Shown: in pieces, positions 7,784-16,606 of the stretch
Layout of the letters: every line of letters starts with the position of its first letter
Position numbering within the stretch: position 1 is the first letter of the stretch
Origin: Niveispirillum irakense DSM 11586
GTDB taxonomy: Bacteria; Pseudomonadota; Alphaproteobacteria; Azospirillales; Azospirillaceae
Direction: 5' to 3'
Length of the DNA: 64,000 nt
NCBI RefSeq assembly: GCF_000429645.1
Contig: NZ_AUCG01000004.1
Coordinates: forward strand, 33,795-97,794
Notes under the pieces: model-generated
The model's database searches: none
The model's input: only the letters and a program-made list of their open reading frames with translations
What the model was told of the DNA's origin: nothing
Program-made: the position numbers and the translations under genes

Positions 7784-8390
7784 TGCTGGGCCCATGGCTG
7801 TCGCAAGTTCTTTGAGCTGGCCGATATTGCCACCAACGGCGCGTCGTGGCGATAAAGCGCCCCACATATCACCCATCGCCCTGGAGGCCGTGAAGCGCAT
7901 CGACGTGCTGTTCGACCTGGAGCGTGAGATCAACGGTCTATCGGCCGACGAACGCCTGGCAGTCCGGTAGGAGCAGGCCAAGCCGCTGGTCGATGAACTG
8001 GAAGCCTGGATGCGACAGCAGCGTGCCGCCCTGTCCCGGCATGCACCCGTGGCCAAGGCGACGGACTATATGTTGACCCGCTGGGAGGAGTTCACCACGT
8101 TTCTGCATGACGGAAGGGCCTGCCTGACCAATAACGCGGCCGAACGCGCCTTGTGCGGCGTGGCCCTGGGGAGGAAGGCTTGGTTGTTCGCGGGCTCCGA
8201 CCGCGGCGGCGAACGGGCCGCCATACTGTACGGCATGATCGTCACCGCCAAGATGAACGATATCGATCCCCAGGCCTGGCTCGCCGATGTGTTCGCCCGC
8301 ATCAACGACATCCCGCAGAAGCGCCTGCACGAACGGAGTGGAAGGCCAAGCGAAAGGCCGAACAGGCAACGGCCGCCTGGGCGCCAATGC
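7784..8390 (+). pseudogene. IS66-family transposase (tnpC) C-terminal remnant
   Basis: The fragment matches the end of IS66 TnpC: CWAHGCRKFFELADIA in one frame, then ISPIALEAVKRID-LFDLEREINGLSADERLA, then CLTNNAAERAL-GVALGRKAWLFAGSDRGGERAA and the NDIDPQAWLADV block. A frame change near 7845 and an in-frame TAG at 7968-7970 (where CAG would be expected) break it; a further shift occurs near 8335 before KAKRKAEQATAA. The N-terminal two-thirds and the left end are missing, so it cannot move by itself. It marks the left border of the peptide-uptake operon. Confidence 0.88.
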
Positions 8391-8439
8391 ACCTCCGCCA
8401 ATTGCGAAACGACCTGCGGGGCTCACCGGATGGATACTG
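8376..8439 (+). repeat. IS66 right-end-like segment, copy 1
   Basis: This 64-base segment directly follows the tnpC remnant and matches 22271-22335 on the opposite strand at most positions with one single-base gap: both begin CCTGGGCGCCAATGCAC and end CTCACCGGATGGATAC. The two copies bracket the operon in inverted orientation. Confidence 0.7.
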
Positions 8440-9511
8440 TCGACATGAATGCGCTCAGGGCTTTTTCCTTCTCCCAAAAGTTGAGATCACGCTCCGCTAA
8501 CCATCGTTCGTCGTAATAGGTACAATCATATCGCTCGCCCCCGTCGCACAGGATCGTGACAATCGAGCCCTGCTCGCCAGCGGCGTGCATTTCCTCAATC
8601 AGTTGGGCGCAGGCGATTAGGCTCGTGCCGGTCGATCCGCCCACGCGGCGTCCCAACCTGGCAGAGAGTGCACGCATCGCACCAATGCTGTCGGCATCCT
8701 CCACCGCGATCATCCGGTCGATCACGGAGGGGATGAAACTCGGCTCGACGCGCGGGCGCCCTATCCCTTCGATCCGGCTGGCACAACCATCTGGCAGCGA
8801 CGTCAACGAAGGGTCGTCGAAATGGCGATGGAATATCGAATGGACCGGATCGGCAACGCAGAGCCGCGTCGCATGACGCTGATAGGCGATATAGCGCCCG
8901 ATCGTCGCTGACGTGCCCCCCGTCCCGGCGCCACAGACGATCCAGGTTGGGATCGGATGCTCCTCCTCCGCCATCTGGGTAAAGATGCTCTCGGCGATGT
9001 TGTTGTTGCCGCGCCAGTCGGTCGCACGCTCGGCATAGGTGAACTGGTCAAGGTAATGACCGCCTGTTTCCACCGCGAGTCGGTGTGCCACGTCGTACAC
9101 GGTTCGCGGGTCATCGACAGCATGGATCTCGCCGCCCTGAAAACGGATCGCATCGAGCTTGGGCGCGGCCGTGGTCGCAGGCACGACCGCGAGGAACCGA
9201 AGCCCCAGCATCCTGGCAAAATAGGCCTCGCTGACCGCCGTCGACCCTGATGAGGCCTCAATGATACAGGTGTCCGGCCCGATCCAGCTGTTGCACAGCG
9301 CATAAAGAAACAGCGACCGTGCCAACCGATGCTTCAGGCTGCCGGTCGGATGGCTGCTTTCGTCCTTCAAATAGAGCGTGATGCCGGGATAGCGCGGCAA
9401 ATCCAGCCGGATGAGATGGGTGTCGGCCGAGCGGTTATAGTCTGCCTCGATCCGCCGGATCGCTTCTTTTCGCCACGTCCGGACGGCGGCGGTGTCATGG
9501 TCAGTGGGCAT
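8423..9511 (-). CDS. cysteine-synthase-fold PLP enzyme (Cds1/desulfhydrase-like)
   Basis: A 362-residue fold-type II PLP enzyme. The PLP lysine is K60 in [11 protein letters not shown], the substrate loop is [15 protein letters not shown] and the phosphate-binding glycines are [13 protein letters not shown]. The family includes cysteine synthases and mycobacterial Cds1-type L-cysteine desulfhydrases; this longer form with TGSLKH and a tyrosine-rich end ([19 protein letters not shown]) looks more like the latter. It is the last gene of a nine-gene operon and overlaps the peptidase gene upstream by 11 bases. A role in breaking down cysteine released from an imported peptide fits but is inferred. 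The 3' end runs into the IS66-end repeat. Confidence 0.82.
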   Translation of the reverse strand: MPTDHDTAAVRTWRKEAIRRIEADYNRSADTHLIRLDLPRYPGITLYLKDESSHPTGSLKHRLARSLFLYALCNSWIGPDTCIIEASSGSTAVSEAYFARMLGLRFLAVVPATTAAPKLDAIRFQGGEIHAVDDPRTVYDVAHRLAVETGGHYLDQFTYAERATDWRGNNNIAESIFTQMAEEEHPIPTWIVCGAGTGGTSATIGRYIAYQRHATRLCVADPVHSIFHRHFDDPSLTSLPDGCASRIEGIGRPRVEPSFIPSVIDRMIAVEDADSIGAMRALSARLGRRVGGSTGTSLIACAQLIEEMHAAGEQGSIVTILCDGGERYDCTYYDERWLAERDLNFWEKEKALSAFMSTVSIR

Positions 9512-11537
9512 TGGCGGTCAATCCATGGCGAATGAGCATTGCAGCGGGATCGGCATCGCGTCCGCGAAACGCGCGGAAGCTGTCGGCAGTCGGCCGGCTG
9601 GCGCCCCGGGCCAGCACTTCCTCACGGAACTTCATGGCCGTGAGGCGATCAATCAGTCCGGCTTCGGCAAAGCGCTGGAAGCCATCGGCGGCGAGCACCT
9701 CGGCCCAGAGATAGCTGTAATAGCCTGAGGCATAGCCGCCTGCGAAAATATGGGTGAAGGCGTGCGGGAAGCGGTGCCAGGGGGGCGGATGAACCACGGC
9801 GATCTCATCGCGCACCGCTTCGACAACCGCCATGGGGTCGCTGCCCATCGTTCCCAGGTGGAGCAGAAGGTCGAACAGCGAGAATTCGACCTGCCGGACG
9901 ATGGACATGCCCGACAGGAAATGCCGCGCCGCAACCAGCTTGTCGAACAGCACATCGGGCAGGGGCACGCCGGTGTTATGATGGCCCGACATGTCGCGCA
10001 GGACAGTTCGGTCCCACGCGAAATCCTCCATCAATTGGCTGGGCAGTTCGATCGCGTCCCACTCGAAACCGTTGGTCCCCGCGATGTTTGGGCGGTCAAC
10101 CCGGGTGAACAGGTGATGCAGGCAATGCCCGGTCTCGTGCAGGAAAGTCACGACTTCCTTGTGGCTAAGGAGCGAGGGATGCTCCTCTGTCCTGGGCGCG
10201 AAATTGCAGACGAGATAGGCGACAGGCACCCGCTGGACATTGCCGTCGTTCAGTCGCGGCCGCGCCTGCGCCATCCAGGCGCCGCCGCGCTTGCCGGCGC
10301 GCGCATGCAGGTCGACATAGACACCCGCGAAGACTGACCCCGCCTCGTCCACCACGTCATAATAGCAGGCGTCGGGGTGATAGACTGCGACATCTGCGCG
10401 CGCGATCAGCCGGATGCCGAACAGCCGGTCGAGAAGCCGCTGCCACCCGGCGACAACGCGCTCGACCGGGAAATATGCGCGCACTTCCTGCTCGTCGATG
10501 GCATAGCGCGCCTGACGCAGTTGCTCGGCAATATAGGCCACATCCCAAGGCTGAATCTCCACCAGCCCCAGATGTGCGGCGGCATAATCGGCCAGTGTGG
10601 CCAATTCCTGTTCGGCGGCCGGTTTCGCCCGGGCAGCCAGATTGCGCAGAAACACCAGCACTTCGCCCGCATCGGGGGCCATCTTGGTGGCGAGCGACCA
10701 TTCAACCGGATCAAGGAAACCGAGCAGCCGTGCGGCCTCACGCCGCCGCTCCAGGATATCGGCGATCCGGCCTGAATTGTCGAACCGGCCCGCATGAGGG
10801 CCTTGATCTGACGCGCGCGTGCCCGATGCGGTATAGACACGCTGGCGCAGACCCCGATCCTGGGCAAAGGTCAGGACCGCATTAACGCTGGGCATCTGGA
10901 GCGTGACCAGCCAGCCGGACAGTCCCTTGGCCCTGGCGGCGTTGGCGAACATCGCCTTGTCCGCTTCTGAAAGGCCCGTGAGCAGGCGTTCTTCCTCGAT
11001 CACCTCGGACCAGGCGTCGGTCGCATCGAGTACCGCATTGCCGAACGCGGTCGACAGTTGCGTCAACTCGACCGACAGCTTGGCGAAGCGCGCCCGGTCC
11101 TCGGTCTCCAGCGCGACCCCCGACAGCGTGAAGTCGCGGATCATATGCCCGACCGCCACGCGATCCGCTTGCGCCCGCCCGGCGAAATCCGGCGTGGCAG
11201 TCATGGCGACCAGCACCTCGTACAGGGCCCGGTTTTGCATGACCTGAAAATGGTTCTCGACCAGACGCTTCTGCCCGACGGCGAAGGCGGCCCGCAATTC
11301 AGCCGTGTCGGCCACTGCGTGGAGATGCGACACCACCGACCAGACGGCGACGATTGCGGTATCGGCGCGTTCCAGCGGCAACCACGCCGCTTCGAAGCTG
11401 GTGGGTCGGGTCGTCACGATGGTCGCGACCACCGCCTGATGATCGGCGATGGCCCTGTCGAGCGCGACAGCGACATGATCAGGCCGGATGTCGCCGAAGC
11501 GTGGCAGGGCCAGCGTATCCAGCAAGGGGTTGGTCAT
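9501..11537 (-). CDS. M3-family oligopeptidase (Dcp/OpdA-like)
   Basis: A 678-residue zinc peptidase. The zinc motif HETGH sits near residue 466 in [16 protein letters not shown]. The N-terminal helical domain ([20 protein letters not shown]) is typical of oligopeptidase A and dipeptidyl carboxypeptidase. There is no signal peptide, so it should act in the cytoplasm on short peptides. It sits 12 bases after trxB on the same strand. With TldD/TldE in the operon it suggests stepwise degradation of an imported peptide. Confidence 0.92.
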   Translation of the reverse strand: MTNPLLDTLALPRFGDIRPDHVAVALDRAIADHQAVVATIVTTRPTSFEAAWLPLERADTAIVAVWSVVSHLHAVADTAELRAAFAVGQKRLVENHFQVMQNRALYEVLVAMTATPDFAGRAQADRVAVGHMIRDFTLSGVALETEDRARFAKLSVELTQLSTAFGNAVLDATDAWSEVIEEERLLTGLSEADKAMFANAARAKGLSGWLVTLQMPSVNAVLTFAQDRGLRQRVYTASGTRASDQGPHAGRFDNSGRIADILERRREAARLLGFLDPVEWSLATKMAPDAGEVLVFLRNLAARAKPAAEQELATLADYAAAHLGLVEIQPWDVAYIAEQLRQARYAIDEQEVRAYFPVERVVAGWQRLLDRLFGIRLIARADVAVYHPDACYYDVVDEAGSVFAGVYVDLHARAGKRGGAWMAQARPRLNDGNVQRVPVAYLVCNFAPRTEEHPSLLSHKEVVTFLHETGHCLHHLFTRVDRPNIAGTNGFEWDAIELPSQLMEDFAWDRTVLRDMSGHHNTGVPLPDVLFDKLVAARHFLSGMSIVRQVEFSLFDLLLHLGTMGSDPMAVVEAVRDEIAVVHPPPWHRFPHAFTHIFAGGYASGYYSYLWAEVLAADGFQRFAEAGLIDRLTAMKFREEVLARGASRPTADSFRAFRGRDADPAAMLIRHGLTANAH

Positions 11538-11549
11538 CCTGTTTCCCCT

Positions 11550-12545
11550 TCAGATCTGCAAATTGGCATCGGTGCCATCGGTCGCGATCATATGGGTGTT
11601 GTGCCCGGCCAGATAGCGTTCGGCCTCCAGTGCGGCCATACAGCCCATGCCCGCCGATGTGACAGCCTGGCGGAACAATTTGTCCTGGACATCTCCGGCC
11701 GCGAACACGCCCGGTACGCTGGTTGCGGTCGAGCCGGGGGCGACGAGGATATAGCCCTCCTCATCCATATGGAGTTGCCCCTTGAACAGCGCGGTGGCGG
11801 GGTCGTGCCCGATGGCAATGAACAGGCCATGGAGCGACAACTGCGATGTTGTGCCGTCACGGGTATTGCGCAGGACAATGCCGTTTACACTGCTCGTATC
11901 GCCCAGCACTTCAGCCACTTCGGCATTCCAGATCATCTCGATTTTGGGGTTGGCCCGGAGCCGCCTCTGATTGGTCCGATCGGCACGCAGGGTATCGCGG
12001 CGATGGATCAAATAAACCTTCTCGGCGAAATTGGTGAGGTAGAGTGCCTCCTCGACCGCTGTGTTGCCACCGCCGACAACCGCGCAGACCCGCCCGCGAT
12101 AGAAGAAGCCGTCGCACGTCGCGCAAGCTGATACACCGCGCCCACGATAGGCCGCCTCGCTTTCCAGGCCCAGCCAACGCGCCGACGCGCCGGTCGCCAC
12201 CACAATTGTGTCGGCGGTATAATGCGTACCACCGTCGCTAATCGCCAGGAACGGCGTGCGGGTCAGATCAACGTCGACGATCAGGTCACTGACAACCTCG
12301 ACACCCGCCTTGCGGACCTGCTCGCCCATCCGTGCCATCAGTTCGGGGCCGAGCACGCTTTCATCGCCCGGCCAGTTCTCAACCTCGGTCGTGATGGTCA
12401 ACTGGCCACCGGGCTGCGGCCCTTCGATCAGTATCGGGGACAGTGCGCCGCGGGCGGCATAGATACCGGCGGTATAGCCCGCCGGGCCGGAACCGATGAT
12501 CAGAACCTTGCTGTGCCGGCTGTCTGCGGCCTGTCCGTCCTGCAT
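11550..12545 (-). CDS. trxB: thioredoxin reductase
   Basis: A 331-residue NADPH-dependent flavoenzyme. The FAD motif GSGPAG is at 18-23, the redox pair C141-A-T-C144 lies in SACATCDGFF, and the NADPH motif is GGGNTAVEEA, with the HRRDTLRA block following. It reduces thioredoxin, and a thioredoxin gene lies two genes upstream in the same operon. The separation from the previous gene is one base, so translation is probably coupled. This is likely a dedicated copy, as housekeeping trxB is seldom found in such a setting. Confidence 0.93.
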   Translation of the reverse strand: MQDGQAADSRHSKVLIIGSGPAGYTAGIYAARGALSPILIEGPQPGGQLTITTEVENWPGDESVLGPELMARMGEQVRKAGVEVVSDLIVDVDLTRTPFLAISDGGTHYTADTIVVATGASARWLGLESEAAYRGRGVSACATCDGFFYRGRVCAVVGGGNTAVEEALYLTNFAEKVYLIHRRDTLRADRTNQRRLRANPKIEMIWNAEVAEVLGDTSSVNGIVLRNTRDGTTSQLSLHGLFIAIGHDPATALFKGQLHMDEEGYILVAPGSTATSVPGVFAAGDVQDKLFRQAVTSAGMGCMAALEAERYLAGHNTHMIATDGTDANLQI

Positions 12546-12546
12546 T

Positions 12547-13449
12547 TCAGACTTCCTTGTTCGCAGGCTTGGAAGCCGTTGCGATGATCGGCGCGTTTTC
12601 CATCATCTCGATCGCCTGCCAGCCTATTGAGCGATACTGCGCCGACGATTCCTCCAGTCGCTGCAGACGCTGACGGAACCCACGGGCAAGCGCCGGATGG
12701 TCGCCATCAAGGATTGCGAACACGCGCTCCAGGCCAGAGAGCTCCGCTTTGTAACCATCCTTTTCGGCCTGCTCACGAAGCTTGAAGACCCGACTTTCCT
12801 TTTCGTCGGTCCAGTCGATTTCGGCCAATGACCGTGTCAGGTCGAGTGTACCCCGCGCGGTCAGCGTATCGCGCAGGACGGTGCGCATCGTACCGGGCCA
12901 GGCCGCAGCTTCCACGACGCCGCCGGCCTGGCGATCAAGCGGCGCATCGCCAATCCTGTCCGTGGCTGCGACCGCCGCCATGCGCACGGATTTCCAAGCC
13001 TTCCGGTCGGGCATGTCGCCGTCCATGGCTTGCCGGTGCAGGGCCATGATAGTCTGGCGGCACTGCTCAAGTTCAAGGTGACGGCCGGTGATCGCGGCCA
13101 GCCCCGCATCATCGAGCAGAAACAGCACCAATTGTGAGACGATGCGTGAAAGGTCAACGCCGACTGGGGTCCGCGCCAGCCACGCTTCGGCGAAGGCGGC
13201 TGCTTCATCCCGTTGGAGAAAGCCGTTGACCAATCCCGGTAAGGCTTCGGCCAAGGCGATGGGGTATCCCAGCCTCTCGGCATAAGCCGGCGTGTCGTCG
13301 GCCTCGACGACAGCGCCGATGACATTGGCCTGTCCGTTTTCCCATGCGGGAAAATAGACGAAGCTGCCCGCCGCAACGTGATGCCGCAGCCGCGCCTGCG
13401 CCTGCGCCTTGATTGCCGGGTCGTCGTGAAATGCGATGTCCGCCATCAT
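12547..13449 (-). CDS. unknown 300-aa protein between thioredoxin and trxB
   Basis: Not recognised. The start at 13449 overlaps the thioredoxin stop codon (ATGA), which indicates tight coupling. The protein is soluble and mostly helical, with an N-terminal AWENGQANVIGAVVEADDTPAY segment, a central ELEQCRQTIMALHRQAMDGD helix with a single Cys and a charged C-terminal helix region (KESRVFKLREQAEKDGY). There is no signal peptide or membrane segment. Its place inside the redox pair suggests a partner or substrate-handling role for thioredoxin, but nothing in the sequence proves it. Confidence 0.75.
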   Translation of the reverse strand: MMADIAFHDDPAIKAQAQARLRHHVAAGSFVYFPAWENGQANVIGAVVEADDTPAYAERLGYPIALAEALPGLVNGFLQRDEAAAFAEAWLARTPVGVDLSRIVSQLVLFLLDDAGLAAITGRHLELEQCRQTIMALHRQAMDGDMPDRKAWKSVRMAAVAATDRIGDAPLDRQAGGVVEAAAWPGTMRTVLRDTLTARGTLDLTRSLAEIDWTDEKESRVFKLREQAEKDGYKAELSGLERVFAILDGDHPALARGFRQRLQRLEESSAQYRSIGWQAIEMMENAPIIATASKPANKEV

Positions 13450-13769
13450 TCCGCCCCGATATGCGTATCGACAAATGCGTCGAGGCGGCTGCGCGACACG
13501 GTACCGAAGGTCCTGGCCGTTTCCACGCCGTTCTTCACCACCATCAGCAAGGGAATACCGCGTACCTCGAACCGCTCTGCCAGCTTCGGGTTGGCCTCGA
13601 TATCGACCTTCACGATCTCCATCTCCTCGGCATACTCCTTGGCCATCTCTTCGAGCGTGGGGGCCAGCGCCCGGCAAGGCGCGCACCAGGGGGCCCAGAA
13701 GTCGACCAGCACGGGCTTGTCGTTTTTCATCACGATCTCATCGAAATCCTGTTCGGTCGCATTACGCAT
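13446..13769 (-). CDS. thioredoxin with CAPC active site
   Basis: A 107-residue cytoplasmic thioredoxin. The active site is W28-C29-A-P-C32 rather than the usual WCGPC, followed by the typical KVDIEANPKLAERFEVRGIPLLMVVKNG core with the cis-Pro in GIP. The Ala in place of Gly may shift its redox potential. It is in one operon with trxB. Reduction of disulfides in an imported peptide is a plausible task here. Confidence 0.94.
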   Translation of the reverse strand: MRNATEQDFDEIVMKNDKPVLVDFWAPWCAPCRALAPTLEEMAKEYAEEMEIVKVDIEANPKLAERFEVRGIPLLMVVKNGVETARTFGTVSRSRLDAFVDTHIGAE

Positions 13770-13799
13770 GATAAATCGTCCTTTGGGGAAAAGGTGGGT

Positions 13800-15260
13800 T
13801 CAGCCGGCCTGTCCACCGACCATCATCCGGTCGATACGCAGGGTCGGCTGGCCGACGCTGACATGAAGCGACTGACCCTGCTTGCCGCAGGTCGCCATGC
13901 CGGTGTCGAGCGCTTGGTCGTTGCCGATCATCGAGATATGGCGTAGCGCCTCGTGCCCGACGCCGATCAGGGTCGCGCCGCGAAGCGGGGCGACCAGCCG
14001 GCCCTTTTCGACCAGCCAAGCCGCAATGGTGGTGAAATTGAAACGGCCGGTAACAATGTCGACCTGGCCGCCATCGAACTCGGTGGCATAGATGCCGCGA
14101 TCGATTGAAGCAATGATATCGGCCGGATCAGCGGTACCGTTCGCCAGGAAGGTGTTGGTCATGCGCGGCATAGGCAGATGCGCATAGGACTGGCGGCGGC
14201 CATTGCCGGTCGGGCGGGCATTCATCAGACCGGCGTTCAGCCGGTCCTGCATCAGCCCCATGAGCACCCCGTCCTCGACCAGCACCGTCCGGTCAGGTGC
14301 AGTGCCTTCATCGTCGATGCCCAGCGATCCCAGCCGCCCCGGAATGCCGCCATCATCGATCACGGTCACGCCGGGCGCGGCGATCCGTTCGCCGATCTTG
14401 CCGTCGAAGGCCGACAGATGTTTGCGGTGATGATCACCCTCCAGCCCATGGCCAACCGCTTCATGGAACAGCACGCCCGGATAACCCGGCCCCAGCACGA
14501 TCGGCATTTCACCGACCGGCGCGGGAATGGCATCGAGATTGTTCAGCGCCATGGTGACGGCGGTCGCCACCATCCCATCGACCGCGTCAATCGGAAAGCC
14601 ATCCAGCCCGGCACGCCGTCCGAGCCCGGCCTGTCCGCGGGCGCGCTGGCCATTCCGTTCGGCGACCACCACAACCGACAGGATCGTCATCGGGCGGACA
14701 TCGCCCACCAGCAGTCCGCCGGCTTCGGCAACCAGAACCGTGGTATCGGTCGCACGGACATTGGCATTGACGCTGACGATATGCGGGTCATGCGCGCGCG
14801 CGCGTTCGTCGATCCGTTTCAGGATCGCGATCCAGGTGGTCGCATCCTCGACCGCGACCGGATCGATCACCGGATAGAGATGGTGGTCCGCCCCCCGGCG
14901 GTTCAACGCGATACCGTGCGGATGGTTCGTCACCGCGCCCCGCCGCTCCAGCGTCCGAACGGCCTGCACCGTGTCGAGCAGCGCGCCCGCACGGATGTCG
15001 GCAGAATGTGCAAAGCTCACCTGCCCGTGATGGGCCGTCCGGGCACCCACGCCCTGCCGCATCGAAAAGCCGCCCTGGGTGACGCGGCTGCCTTCAAGTT
15101 GCCAGCCGCGCATGCTGGTCGTCTCGAAGAAGAGTTCGGCGATGTCCGCCCCGCCAGCGGCCAGCACACCCAGCGCCCGACTGATGGTGGCATCGTCCAA
15201 CCCCGCCGGGCCAAGCAGACGTGCTCGTGCGTGGTCGAGCGCCGTATCGCCGCCGTTCAT
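13800..15260 (-). CDS. tldD: TldD metalloprotease
   Basis: A 486-residue subunit of the TldD/TldE protease. The zinc motif HEAVGH lies in PGVLFHEAVGHGLEGDHH. Other family blocks are YAHLPMPRMTNTFL and the C-terminal GGQVDIVTGRFNF. In E. coli the TldD/E pair matures microcin B17, processes MccB17-like peptides and digests unfolded peptides threaded into its channel. Start and tldE stop overlap by four bases, matching obligate heterodimer production. Confidence 0.93.
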   Translation of the reverse strand: MNGGDTALDHARARLLGPAGLDDATISRALGVLAAGGADIAELFFETTSMRGWQLEGSRVTQGGFSMRQGVGARTAHHGQVSFAHSADIRAGALLDTVQAVRTLERRGAVTNHPHGIALNRRGADHHLYPVIDPVAVEDATTWIAILKRIDERARAHDPHIVSVNANVRATDTTVLVAEAGGLLVGDVRPMTILSVVVVAERNGQRARGQAGLGRRAGLDGFPIDAVDGMVATAVTMALNNLDAIPAPVGEMPIVLGPGYPGVLFHEAVGHGLEGDHHRKHLSAFDGKIGERIAAPGVTVIDDGGIPGRLGSLGIDDEGTAPDRTVLVEDGVLMGLMQDRLNAGLMNARPTGNGRRQSYAHLPMPRMTNTFLANGTADPADIIASIDRGIYATEFDGGQVDIVTGRFNFTTIAAWLVEKGRLVAPLRGATLIGVGHEALRHISMIGNDQALDTGMATCGKQGQSLHVSVGQPTLRIDRMMVGGQAG

Positions 15261-16606
15261 GCCCTGCCTCCTACCTGCATATCATCTATCAGGATCGAGC
15301 CGGTGCGGATCGCCCCCAGCCGCTCCGTGTCGCGGCCGACTGCGCGGATACTATTCAACATCGCGGGCAGGGTGCTTGCCAGGGTCACATCGGTGACCGC
15401 GTGGACCACCTCTCCGCTCTCAACCCATAGGCCCTGTACCGCCCGCGTCCAGTTGCCGCTGGCAGGATCGGTCTTGCCGCCCTGGAGTTGGGTGACAATC
15501 AGGCCGGTACCCAGCATGCGGAGCATCGCGTCGCCGTCCCCGCTATCGGCTGTGCTGGTCAGGCGGAGATTGTAAAATCCGTCTGCGTTCCCGGTCGAGG
15601 CCAACCCCAGTTTGCGCCCCGAAAAGCTCGACAGGAACAACCCCTCAACCATCCCTTGGCGCAGGACCAGGCGCGACGATCCGGCGACGCCTTCGCTGTC
15701 AAAACCACCACTCGCAAGCCCCAGCGGCTCGAACGGATCTTCCCAAAGGTCCAGATGGAGCGCGGCCACGCGGCGTCCAACCGGATCCGGGAGAAAGCTC
15801 ATCCGGCGATATTGCGCCGCGCCGGTCAGGGCGCCTGCCAGTTCGCCGACCAGGGTCGCCGCGGTACGCGGTTCGAAAAGAACGGGGCATCGCCGGCTGC
15901 CCACCCCCTTCGCGCCCAACGAACGGTGCACGCGCCCGGCGGCGATCATCGCCATCTGTTCGGCGGGAAGCAGCGCATTGACCCGGCGTTCCTGAGATTG
16001 GCAAAAATCGGACGTGCTGCCGCCCTCGTCCCGCGCAAGCATCACCGTCCAGCGCGTGTCGTTAGACCGCATCACGCTGCGGCAGAAGCCGTCGCTGGTT
16101 GCCAGCGCCCACAGCCCTTCGGTTGCCACCGCCACCGACTCACCCGCGCGCAACCGGCTGTCCGAGGCGGCGATGCCGTTTGCCACGTGATCCAGCGTGG
16201 CAGCAGCCTCCAGCAATGTTTCCGGGCTGCGCAGGCTTTCGGCGTAAATCGGCGGCATGGGACCCGCAAAAGCCAAGCTTTCCATCGGGGGCATGTCGGC
16301 ATCGGGATCGGGCTGGACGTGGCTGGCGATCAGCATCGCCTCTTCGACCAAGCGCTCGACCGCCGCGCGGTCCAGCCTGGCGGTCGAGGCTGATCCGCGC
16401 CGCTGATCGTGAAAGACGGTCAGGCTCAGACCCTGCGATCCGCTGCGCTCGGCCGTCTCGATCTCACCATTGCGCATGGCGATCTTGGCGACGCCTTCGT
16501 GATGAACCGAGGCACGGGCACGCGCGCCGCGCTTGCCCGCCAGTTCGACCGCCAACTGTGCCGCATCGCGCAGCTCCGCTTCGGTCTGGGTCAGCAACAT
16601 GGTCAT
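15257..16606 (-). CDS. pmbA: TldE/PmbA, non-catalytic partner of TldD
   Basis: A 449-residue member of the TldE/PmbA family. It starts with RDAAQLAVELAGKRGARARA and has the typical GLSLTVFHDQRRGSAST block and the C-terminal GNWTRAVQGLWVESGEVVHAVTDVTLAS. There is no HExxH motif, as expected for TldE. It forms the channel with TldD. Start and the upstream ABC-transporter stop overlap by four bases. Confidence 0.92.
   Translation of the reverse strand: MTMLLTQTEAELRDAAQLAVELAGKRGARARASVHHEGVAKIAMRNGEIETAERSGSQGLSLTVFHDQRRGSASTARLDRAAVERLVEEAMLIASHVQPDPDADMPPMESLAFAGPMPPIYAESLRSPETLLEAAATLDHVANGIAASDSRLRAGESVAVATEGLWALATSDGFCRSVMRSNDTRWTVMLARDEGGSTSDFCQSQERRVNALLPAEQMAMIAAGRVHRSLGAKGVGSRRCPVLFEPRTAATLVGELAGALTGAAQYRRMSFLPDPVGRRVAALHLDLWEDPFEPLGLASGGFDSEGVAGSSRLVLRQGMVEGLFLSSFSGRKLGLASTGNADGFYNLRLTSTADSGDGDAMLRMLGTGLIVTQLQGGKTDPASGNWTRAVQGLWVESGEVVHAVTDVTLASTLPAMLNSIRAVGRDTERLGAIRTGSILIDDMQVGGRA

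Noticed and set aside
14178..15575. 465-aa plus-strand frame opposite tldD/pmbA
   Set aside because: TldD and PmbA are certain on the minus strand; this frame has shadow composition.
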